Shown here: positions 1 through 5,228 of the stretch, in pieces
Numbering within the stretch: the stretch's first letter is position 1
Layout: the number at the start of each line of letters is the position of its first letter
Source: Spongiicolonus versatilis
Lineage (GTDB): Bacteria; Pseudomonadota; Gammaproteobacteria; Arenicellales; Spongiicolonaceae
DNA: 12,013 bases
Direction: 5' to 3'
NCBI GenBank assembly: GCA_028286165.1
Contig: JAPYMU010000131.1
Coordinates: 1 to 12,013 of the forward strand
Made by a program: the position numbers and the translations under genes
The notes under the pieces: model-generated
Seen by the model: only the letters and a program-made list of their open reading frames with translations
Told to the model about the DNA's origin: nothing
The model's database searches: none

Positions 1-24
1 GGTTTGCAGCACAGTCCAATCCAT
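1..24 (-). CDS. pilO: PilO, type IV pilus platform protein (N-terminal fragment only)
   Basis: Only eight codons are visible (MDWTVLQT) before the window edge. An ATG at 24-22 follows the pilN stop by 12 bases and has a CGGAG Shine-Dalgarno sequence seven bases upstream. The identification rests on position: in pilMNOPQ clusters pilO follows pilN. PilO pairs with PilN in the inner membrane and periplasm. The residues themselves are too few to confirm the family. Confidence 0.55.
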
Positions 25-36
25 GACGCGCTCCGG

Positions 37-573
37 TTACTCGGTTTTGCCCGGCGTTTTTTGCGCGGTGTGACGGACGCCGAGGGTGAAACCACGGCCT
101 TCTTTTTCCAGCAGCGGCTCGCCGAACCACGCCGCCCCGCCGAGTTGCGCAAGCCACGCGGCAAGCGCCTCGCCGGAACGCGCGGCGCCGCTGATGCGCA
201 AGTGTTCCGAGTCCGCGCTGAGCGATGCGCAGGACACGCCGCCGGGGTTGCGGTTGGCCAGGTCGCGCAGCAGTTGCGCGCGCAGTGCGGCGGCGCGCTG
301 GAGGTTTTGCAGCACGGTGAGGTTGTGCTGCAGCGCAAGAGATTGCCGGCGCGCTTTGCGGGCCGGCGCAAGTTTTTCGTCCAGGTCGCGCGCCATCTCG
401 CGCAGCGGCGCGTTGTGCCCGCGCAGCCGCCGGTTTTCTTCGGCAAGATAATTCTCTGCCGCAAGAAAAACCGGCGGCGCGCACAAAAGGCCCAGGGCCA
501 GCACGGCCGCCAGCCGCCGCCGTCTTTGCCGCGCGCGCCGGCCGCGGCCGGGGACAAAATTAATTTGCGCCAT
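37..573 (-). CDS. pilN: PilN, type IV pilus inner-membrane platform protein
   Basis: The 178-residue product has the PilN plan. A short cytoplasmic N-terminus (MAQINFVPGR) corresponds to the family's INLLPWR-type motif that docks into PilM. One hydrophobic segment follows at about residues 21-40, then a charged, probably coiled stretch (about 43-90) and a small periplasmic domain. PilN links cytoplasmic PilM to the PilO/PilP/PilQ complex. The ATG at 573 is chosen because it places the docking motif at the extreme N-terminus; the frame is open further upstream, but that extension lies inside pilM and looks unlike PilN. The start overlaps the last 14 bases of pilM, suggesting translational coupling. 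The docking motif is divergent, with Gly where Trp is usual. The protein is very rich in Arg and Ala and the C-terminal half is poorly conserved, so the call leans on the N-terminus and on neighbours. Confidence 0.85.
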   Translation of the reverse strand: MAQINFVPGRGRRARQRRRRLAAVLALGLLCAPPVFLAAENYLAEENRRLRGHNAPLREMARDLDEKLAPARKARRQSLALQHNLTVLQNLQRAAALRAQLLRDLANRNPGGVSCASLSADSEHLRISGAARSGEALAAWLAQLGGAAWFGEPLLEKEGRGFTLGVRHTAQKTPGKTE

Positions 574-1618
574 GATTAAAACTCCGCAGCGCGAGTCCGG
601 CCGCCACTGCAAAAGTCGCGCGCCCGGCGCCGGCGGCAAAAGATTCCCCTTCCCCTTCACCGCCGGCCATGGCGCAAAACGGCTCGGCCAGGCGCACCGG
701 CAGGCCGCACTGTTCGGCGACCGCATGGTGCACGCCGAGGGCGGTGCCGCCGCCGCTCAGTACAATCTCGCGCGGCGCATCGGCATCGGTGACGGCGGCG
801 GCAAAACCGCCCACGCATTCCGCCGCCGCCTGTGCCAGCGCATCGGTGAACGGGCGCCGCACTTCAGCAGAAAAATCGGCCGGCAACTCGCCCTGCCACA
901 AACGCCGCCGCGCCTCGCGCGCGTCCCAGCCGTAATGGCGCTCCGCTTCCGCCAGCAGCCGCGCGCCGCCGAAAGGATGCGCCGCGCGGTGCAGCACAGC
1001 ACTGCCGCGCACCACGCTCAGGCGCATCGCGGTGTGGCCGAGGTCGAGCAGCGCGGCCGCATGCCGCGCCCCGGTTTCAGCGGCGGCGGATGCGTGGAAG
1101 AAACCGCGCTCCACCGCCAGCAGGTCCACATCGGCGGCGGCGAGGGTGAGGCCGTGGACGTCCAGCAGCGCCTGCAAGTCCTCCACCGTTTCCCTGGCGC
1201 AGGCGGCGAGCAGCACGTTGTTGTGTTTGCCATCGCCGGCGGCGGTGACGGTGAAGTCCACACCGGCCGCCGCCGGGGCCAGCGACAGTTCGCGCTGTGC
1301 AAGATCAAGGGCGCGGCGTTCCAGCGCGGCGGCGCCGGCTGAGCGCGGCGCGCTGATGGTTTGCAAGGCAACGCCGGCGCCGGGCAGCGCCACGGCAACG
1401 CGGGCGCCGGGCGCGGCGGACTCGACTAAGGGCCCAAGGGCGGCGGCGGCCTGTTCCAGGTCAAAGGGTGCGGCGGCGGCGGCGGTGTCGGGAATGACCG
1501 GCCGGGCGTCAGCGCGCACCACGGCCGGGCGGTTGCGGCGGCGGCGCAACTCCACGAGTTTGACCGCGAAAGCGCCCGCATCCACGCCGAGGAGCGGCCG
1601 GGAAAATGAGGGGAACAT
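560..1618 (-). CDS. pilM: PilM, actin-like ATPase of the type IV pilus platform
   Basis: PilM is a cytoplasmic actin/FtsA-like protein that binds the N-terminal tail of PilN and helps couple pilus motors to the envelope complex. The 352-residue length matches the family (about 354). Visible signatures are the first phosphate loop near the start (LLGVDAGAFAVKLVEL), a second one mid-protein (AALLDLGHTAMRLSVV) followed by HPFGG, and a late glycine-rich motif (IVLSGGGTALGVHHAV) before the LAEPF segment. Two in-frame ATGs lie at 1627 and 1618. The second is preferred because an AGGG sits nine bases before it but directly abuts the first. The gene starts 35 bases after the coiled-coil ORF with no terminator between them, and overlaps pilN at its end, so all are probably one transcript. 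The usual divergent neighbour of pilM, a class A penicillin-binding protein gene, is not here. Confidence 0.93.
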   Translation of the reverse strand: MFPSFSRPLLGVDAGAFAVKLVELRRRRNRPAVVRADARPVIPDTAAAAAPFDLEQAAAALGPLVESAAPGARVAVALPGAGVALQTISAPRSAGAAALERRALDLAQRELSLAPAAAGVDFTVTAAGDGKHNNVLLAACARETVEDLQALLDVHGLTLAAADVDLLAVERGFFHASAAAETGARHAAALLDLGHTAMRLSVVRGSAVLHRAAHPFGGARLLAEAERHYGWDAREARRRLWQGELPADFSAEVRRPFTDALAQAAAECVGGFAAAVTDADAPREIVLSGGGTALGVHHAVAEQCGLPVRLAEPFCAMAGGEGEGESFAAGAGRATFAVAAGLALRSFNHGAN

Positions 1619-1653
1619 GGTGAACATCCCTGTTGCGGGGGTTGCGATTGGCG

Positions 1654-1941
1654 TCAGGCGGTTTTGCGCCCGACAAAACAATCCCGCAACATTTCCAGGC
1701 CGCCTTCCACCTTGGCCAAACGCTGGTTGGTTTCATCCAGGCGCAGGTTGGTTTCGTCCAGGCGGTGGTCGATGCCGTCCAGCCGGCGGTCGATACCGTC
1801 CAGACGGTGGTCCATGCTGTCCAGGCGATGATCCATGCCGTCCAGCCGACGGTCGATGCCGTTCAAACGCTGGTCTATTTCGCCAAAGCGACGGTCCATG
1901 GTCTCGAGGCGCTGGTCCATCGCATCAAGGCGGCGGTCCAC
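1654..1941 (-). CDS. Heptad-repeat coiled-coil protein of unknown function, upstream of pilM
   Basis: This 95-residue product is almost entirely eleven seven-residue repeats of the form [I/M/T]-[D/N]-x-R-L-D-x, such as IDRRLDG and MDHRLDS. Repeats occupy residues 1-77 and are followed by a non-repeat tail (from about residue 78) ending LRDCFVGRKTA. Leu and Ile/Met alternate at 4- and 3-residue spacing, as in an uninterrupted parallel coiled coil, with Arg and Asp on the surface. There is no signal peptide, membrane segment or recognisable catalytic domain. The chosen start is GTG at 1941, the furthest upstream possible (an in-frame stop lies at 1980-1978); ATG at 1920 is the alternative. A strong-looking promoter ends about ten bases before the GTG, and neither start has a clear Shine-Dalgarno sequence. 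No terminator separates it from pilM. A role with the pilus is inference from position only. The opposite strand is also open here, but the heptad pattern favours this strand. Confidence 0.65.
   Translation of the reverse strand: MDRRLDAMDQRLETMDRRFGEIDQRLNGIDRRLDGMDHRLDSMDHRLDGIDRRLDGIDHRLDETNLRLDETNQRLAKVEGGLEMLRDCFVGRKTA
1711..1941 (-). repeat. 21-bp tandem repeat (minisatellite) encoding the heptads
   Basis: Eleven consecutive 21-base units, each one heptad, run through the coiled-coil gene. On the + strand the units read like GTCCAGGCGGTGGTCGATGCC (21 bases, written as one unit), with GTCCAG or a close variant at each unit start. The outermost units are most diverged (ATCAAG, CTCGAG, GCCAAA), the central ones nearly identical. 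Because the unit is a multiple of three, gain or loss of copies would shorten or lengthen the coil without breaking the frame. Confidence 0.9.
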
Positions 1942-1951
1942 CCGTCGCCGG

Positions 1952-1981
1952 ACAATACATCCGCCGGAAAAACCGTGTCAA
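1952..1981 (-). promoter_or_regulatory. Promoter of the coiled-coil/pilMNO unit
   Basis: On the minus strand a perfect -35 TTGACA (1981-1976) is followed after 18 bases by TATTGT (1957-1952, four of six matches to the -10 consensus). Two A-tracts lie directly upstream (A7 at 1991-1985, A6 at 2001-1996), about 11 bases apart and looking like an UP element. This is the best-formed promoter in the window. The predicted transcription start, about 1945, is only 3-4 bases before the GTG at 1941. Confidence 0.7.
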
Positions 1982-2025
1982 GCGTTTTTTTAAACTTTTT
2001 TCATTCCAGTAGCGGCGGCGGCAGG

Positions 2026-2034
2026 TGCTACACT
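2026..2034 (+). promoter_or_regulatory. Extended -10 promoter of the corrinoid adenosyltransferase gene
   Basis: TGC followed by TACACT forms an extended -10 element (TGn plus a hexamer matching four of six positions). No good -35 is seen at 16-18 bases; TTCCAG at 2004-2009 is the nearest candidate, at 19. The ATG follows the hexamer after nine bases, so the transcript probably begins within about three bases of the start codon. This promoter diverges from the coiled-coil promoter, and the two share the AT-rich island at about 1985-2005. Confidence 0.45.
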
Positions 2035-2043
2035 GAAAACGCC

Positions 2044-2625
2044 ATGGGCCACCGCCTGTCCAAAATTTACACCCGCACCGGTGACGACGGCAGCACCGGG
2101 CTTGCCGATGGCGGCCGGGTGGACAAGGACGACCCGCGGGTGGAGGCCATGGGCTGCGTGGACGAGTTGAACAGCGCCATCGGCCTGCTGGCGTCCGCTC
2201 TTGCCGGGCGAGCCGGCGGTGACGGCGATGCGGTTGCCGCGGTGCGCGATGCGTTGTGCGCGGTGCAGCATTGCCTGTTTGAGTTGGGTGGTGAACTTGC
2301 GCTGCCCGGCGAGGCGCGGGTGGCGGCGGCCGATGTGGCGGCGCTGGAACAGGCGCTGGACCGTTTGAACGCCGGCCTGGCGCCGCTGCGGGAATTCATT
2401 CTGCCCGGCGGCGTTTATGAGGCGGCTCTCGCCCACCTGGCCCGTGCCGTGTGCCGGCGGGCTGAACGGCGGCTGCACACCTGCGGCAAAACCTTCACCC
2501 TCAACCCGGCCTCGGCGCAGTACCTGAACCGCCTGTCGGATTTTCTTTTTGTCGCCGCGCGCGCCCTCAACCGTGGCGGCGGCGGCGGCGATATTCTGTG
2601 GCAAAACCGCACGGGGCGGCGCTGA
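2044..2625 (+). CDS. pduO: PduO-type ATP:cob(I)alamin (corrinoid) adenosyltransferase
   Basis: The enzyme transfers the 5'-deoxyadenosyl group of ATP to cob(I)alamin, the last activation step to coenzyme B12, and is a cytoplasmic trimer in this family. The 193-residue protein has the N-terminal ATP-binding motif YTRTGDDGSTGL (residues 9-20), VDELNS (39-44), FILPGG (118-123), the CRRAERR helix (137-143) and YLNRLSDFLFVAAR (160-173), all standard for PduO/MmaB-type enzymes. Symbols vary by genome (pduO, mmaB, yvqK). ATG 2044 is chosen because the family begins at this point. The frame stays open upstream, but that stretch is antisense to the coiled-coil repeats and carries no homology. No Shine-Dalgarno sequence is obvious, in keeping with a leaderless start. 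It converges on ampD with a 14-base gap. No other B12 gene and no cobalamin riboswitch is visible. Confidence 0.93.
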   Translation: MGHRLSKIYTRTGDDGSTGLADGGRVDKDDPRVEAMGCVDELNSAIGLLASALAGRAGGDGDAVAAVRDALCAVQHCLFELGGELALPGEARVAAADVAALEQALDRLNAGLAPLREFILPGGVYEAALAHLARAVCRRAERRLHTCGKTFTLNPASAQYLNRLSDFLFVAARALNRGGGGGDILWQNRTGRR

Positions 2626-2639
2626 GCTCAGGCTGCAAA

Positions 2640-3188
2640 TTACTCCAGCATTTTGCGGTAGCGCGGCCAGTCAAAACCGCCGCCGGGGTCGCTCTTGCGC
2701 TGCGGCGCGATCTCGCTGTGGGCGAAGATGTGTTGCGGGCGGATGCCGGGGAACACCCGCATCAGCGCGCCGCTCAAGCCGGCCAGCGCGCCATACTGCG
2801 CATCGGTGAAGTCGCCGCCGGCCACGCCCTCCAGTTCCACGCCCACCGAAAAATCGTTCACCCGGCTGCGCCCGAGGCACCAGGATTCGCCGGCGTGCCA
2901 GGCGCATTCATGCACCGGCACAAACTGCACCACGCCGCCATCGCGGCGCAAAAAAAAATGCGCCGAAACTTTCATCCGCGCGATGGCGCGGTAGTAGGGA
3001 TGGCCGCCGGCGTCCAGACGGTTGCAGAAAAATTGTTCCACCGCATCGCCGCCGAACTCGCCCGGCGGCAGACTGATGCAGTGCACAATCAACGCCTCCA
3101 CCGAAGTTTGCGGCGGGCGCGGGCTGCGGTTGGGCGACGGCACAAAGCGCGCGCCGTCGGCCAGGCCGCTGCAAACGTCAACGCGCAC
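2640..3188 (-). CDS. ampD: AmpD, 1,6-anhydro-N-acetylmuramyl-L-alanine amidase
   Basis: AmpD is a cytoplasmic zinc amidase that cuts the bond between anhydro-N-acetylmuramic acid and L-alanine during peptidoglycan recycling; in many species its loss induces AmpC beta-lactamase. The 182-residue protein lines up closely with E. coli AmpD along its length: VHCISLPPGEFGG (35-47), the SAHFFLRRDG block (75-84), NDFSVGVELEG (111-121) and SDPGGGFDWPR (166-176). Zinc ligands are H36, H157 and D167. The catalytic pair would be E119 and K165. There is no signal peptide. The start is GTG at 3188, immediately after the alaX TGA; it gives an N-terminus of the same length as E. coli AmpD before VPSP. With no strong Shine-Dalgarno sequence, translation is probably coupled to alaX. 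ampE, a frequent partner, is absent here. Confidence 0.96.
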   Translation of the reverse strand: MRVDVCSGLADGARFVPSPNRSPRPPQTSVEALIVHCISLPPGEFGGDAVEQFFCNRLDAGGHPYYRAIARMKVSAHFFLRRDGGVVQFVPVHECAWHAGESWCLGRSRVNDFSVGVELEGVAGGDFTDAQYGALAGLSGALMRVFPGIRPQHIFAHSEIAPQRKSDPGGGFDWPRYRKMLE

Positions 3189-3902
3189 TCACTCGTCAAA
3201 CACAACGGCGACGCGGCGGTTGCGCTTGCCTTTTTTTTCAACTTTCGCCACCCGCACCGCGCCGATCTCGCCGCTGGCCGCGACATGGGTGCCGCCGCAC
3301 GGCTGCAGGTCCACGCCGTGAAAATGCACCAGCCGCACGCGCCCGCCGTCCAGCGGCGGCTTCACCGACATGGTGCGCACCAGTTGCGGCTGCGCGCGCA
3401 ACTCATCGGCGGTGATCCATTTAATTTCCATGGGGTGGTTTTCCGCGATTAATTGGTTCAGTTTTTGCGTCAACTCCTCCTTGTCCACGGGTTCCTGCAA
3501 GTCAAAATCCAGCCGCCCGCGGCCGTCGCTGATTTGCCCGCCGGTCACCGGCGCCGCGATAAGCGCGCACAGCATGTGCATGCAACTGTGCATGCGCATC
3601 ATGCGGTGGCGCCGCGGCCAGTCCAGTTGCAACTTCACCGCCGCCCCCGCCGCCGGCAAATCTTCCGCCGCCGCGCCTTCGCACACATGCAGCAGCGCGC
3701 CGTCCTGTGCGTCCTTGCACGCCGTGGTCACCTTCACCGACGTGCCGTCGGCGCGCAGCAAACAGCCGCTGTCGCCGGGCTGGCCGCCGCCGGTGGGGTA
3801 AAAAACGGTCTGGTCGGTGACCACGGCGTTGCCGCGCACCTCGCTCACCACCGCAGCGCATTCGCGCAGGTAGCCGTCTTCACGAAAAAGTTCTCGGGTC
3901 AT
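3189..3902 (-). CDS. alaX: AlaX-type alanyl-tRNA editing hydrolase
   Basis: This stand-alone relative of the AlaRS editing domain should hydrolyse tRNA(Ala) mischarged with Ser or Gly. The 237-residue length fits the mid-size AlaX forms that keep the glycine-rich domain before the editing domain. Visible motifs are FYPTGGGQPGDSG (34-46), the zinc motif HSCMH (H105, H109), the second zinc motif CGGTH (C202, H206), and the C-terminal KGKRNRRVAV (224-233). There is no aminoacylation domain, so this is not alaS. ATG 3902 has an excellent GGGAG seven bases upstream (3914-3910). A perfect TATAAT lies just before that, giving a leader of about 16 bases. ampD follows without a gap. An odd point is Ser-Cys-Met inside the first zinc motif, where Thr-Ala-x is usual; the ligands themselves are intact. 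Confidence 0.93.
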   Translation of the reverse strand: MTRELFREDGYLRECAAVVSEVRGNAVVTDQTVFYPTGGGQPGDSGCLLRADGTSVKVTTACKDAQDGALLHVCEGAAAEDLPAAGAAVKLQLDWPRRHRMMRMHSCMHMLCALIAAPVTGGQISDGRGRLDFDLQEPVDKEELTQKLNQLIAENHPMEIKWITADELRAQPQLVRTMSVKPPLDGGRVRLVHFHGVDLQPCGGTHVAASGEIGAVRVAKVEKKGKRNRRVAVVFDE

Positions 3903-3909
3903 CGCATCG

Positions 3910-3930
3910 CTCCCTTACAATGGGATTATA
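3910..3930 (-). promoter_or_regulatory. alaX-ampD promoter -10 and ribosome binding site
   Basis: On the minus strand a consensus TATAAT (3930-3925) is followed by GGGAG (3914-3910) seven bases before the alaX ATG. No TTGACA-like -35 is found in the GC-rich stretch upstream. The predicted start is about 3918. The region overlaps the -10 of the opposing moeA promoter. Confidence 0.6.
3916..3921 (+). promoter_or_regulatory. Candidate moeA promoter -10
   Basis: TACAAT matches five of six positions of the -10 consensus and would start transcription near 3928, about 31 bases before the moeA ATG. No convincing -35 is present. It lies inside the predicted start region of the divergent alaX promoter. 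Confidence 0.4.
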
Positions 3931-3958
3931 CCGTTTTCGCCGCCGCCCCGCCGCCGCC

Positions 3959-5218
3959 ATGAACAGCCGCCCCGACCCGTGTTTTGACTCTGCAGCAAAG
4001 CCGCTCGCGGTGCATCTTGCGCAACGCCGCATCGCCGAACTCACGCCATCGCCATGTGCAACCGAGGAGCTCAGGCTCGGTGATGCGCTGAACCGGATTC
4101 TTGCCGCCGACCTGGTGTCCCCGGTCAACATTCCGCGCCATGCGGTTGCCGCCATGGACGGCTACGCCATCGCCGCCGCCGACCTGCCCGCCGCTGGCGC
4201 CCGCGCGTTCACCGTTTCCGGACGCGCGCTCGCCGGTGGCGGAGCCGCCGCCGCCATTTCCAAAGGCGCCGCCATGCGCATCATGACCGGCGCCGCCATT
4301 CCCGAGGGCGCGGACACCGTGGTTGCGCTGGAGCATGTGACAGAGGCCGCCGGTTCCACCGTCGCCATCACCGCCGGCCACGGCAAAGGGCAAAATGTGC
4401 GCGCCGCCGGCGAAGACCTTGGCGCCGGCGCGGTGGCCATCGCCGCCGGGGCGCGGCTGCTGGCGCCGCAACTGGGCGTCGCCGCCGCCACCGGCGCCGG
4501 CCGCCTGACGGTGTACAAACGCCCGCGCATCGCAATCCTGTCCACCGGCGATGAGTTGCGCGAGGCCGGTGGCGATGGCGCCGGCGGCGGCGAAGTTTTT
4601 GACAGCAACCGCGCGCTGCTCGGCGCCATGCTGCGGCGGCTCGGCGCCGCTGTTGTGGACTGCGGAATCCAGCCTGACGATGCAACCCGCATCCGCGGCG
4701 CCATTGCCGCCGCCGCTGCCGGCGCCGATGCGGTGGTTGTCAGCGGCGGGGCGTCGGGCGGTGACGCCGACCTGGTGGTGGAGGCGGTCGCGGCGCTGGG
4801 CGAAGTCGCGCTGTGGCGGATCGCGCTGCGGCCGGGGCGGCCCTTTGCTTTCGGCACGGTGGACGCAAAACCGGTGTTTGCGCTGCCCGGCAATCCGGTG
4901 GCGGTGGTGACCACCTTTTTCACGCTGGTGATGCCGGCGGTGTGCAAACTGATGGGCGAAGAAAACCCGCGCGCGCCCATGGCGGTGAACGCGAGGCTCA
5001 GCATGGCGCTCAGAAAAAAAGCCGGGCGCATGGAGGTGTTCCGCGCCAGGCTGAAAACCGTGGACGGCATGCCCCAGGTGGCGCCCGCCGCGCGGCAGGG
5101 CTCCGGCATGCTGAGCAGCGTGCATGAAGCCGACTGTTTTATCGTGCTCGGCGCTGATGCACCGGCGCCGGCGGCCGGCGACTGGGTGACGGCGGTGCCG
5201 TTTTACGGTCTGCTGTAA
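3959..5218 (+). CDS. moeA: MoeA, molybdopterin molybdenumtransferase
   Basis: MoeA inserts molybdate into adenylylated molybdopterin, the last step of molybdenum cofactor synthesis, as a cytoplasmic dimer. The 419-residue protein (E. coli 411) has the expected blocks: RILAADLVSPVNIPRHAVAAMDGYA spans 47-70 with the MDGYA signature at 66-70, MRIMTGAAIPEGADTVV at 106-122, AILSTGDEL at 192-200, EVFDSNRALL at 212-221, VVSGGASGGDADLV at 260-273 in the MogA-like fold, LRPGRPFAFG at 290-299 and ALPGNPVAVV at 308-317. The C-terminal beta-barrel domain ends at YGLL. ATG 3959 is chosen by alignment with family N-termini; ATG 3920 in the same frame would add 13 residues and overlaps the predicted -10. 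There is no Shine-Dalgarno sequence before 3959, only GCC repeats. No other moa, mob or moe gene is nearby. Its end is ten bases from the convergent cyclase end. Confidence 0.95.
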   Translation: MNSRPDPCFDSAAKPLAVHLAQRRIAELTPSPCATEELRLGDALNRILAADLVSPVNIPRHAVAAMDGYAIAAADLPAAGARAFTVSGRALAGGGAAAAISKGAAMRIMTGAAIPEGADTVVALEHVTEAAGSTVAITAGHGKGQNVRAAGEDLGAGAVAIAAGARLLAPQLGVAAATGAGRLTVYKRPRIAILSTGDELREAGGDGAGGGEVFDSNRALLGAMLRRLGAAVVDCGIQPDDATRIRGAIAAAAAGADAVVVSGGASGGDADLVVEAVAALGEVALWRIALRPGRPFAFGTVDAKPVFALPGNPVAVVTTFFTLVMPAVCKLMGEENPRAPMAVNARLSMALRKKAGRMEVFRARLKTVDGMPQVAPAARQGSGMLSSVHEADCFIVLGADAPAPAAGDWVTAVPFYGLL

Positions 5219-5228
5219 ACCGCCGGCG

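Noticed and set aside
1711..1941. CRISPR-like or regulatory direct-repeat array
   Set aside because: Units are 21 bases with no spacers and encode perfect heptads in one frame, so this is a coding tandem repeat.
1985..2001. T-tracts as an intrinsic terminator on the + strand
   Set aside because: No GC-rich hairpin precedes them and no + strand gene ends upstream. They are better read as A-tracts upstream of the minus-strand promoter.
1633..2043. Open frame extending the adenosyltransferase N-terminus by about 137 residues
   Set aside because: The family starts at 2044 (MGHRLSKIYTRTG). The extension is the antisense shadow of the 21-base repeats, which read as regular heptads only on the minus strand.
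1942..2043. Cobalamin riboswitch before the adenosyltransferase gene
   Set aside because: The gap is about 100 bases, has no B12-box-like sequence, and the predicted transcript starts almost at the ATG.
3926..5125. Long antisense open frames opposite moeA (and similar ones opposite thrS, pheS and pilM)
   Set aside because: GC-rich codon use leaves opposite frames open. Their translations are His/Gly/Arg-rich without motifs, while the sense strands carry clear families.
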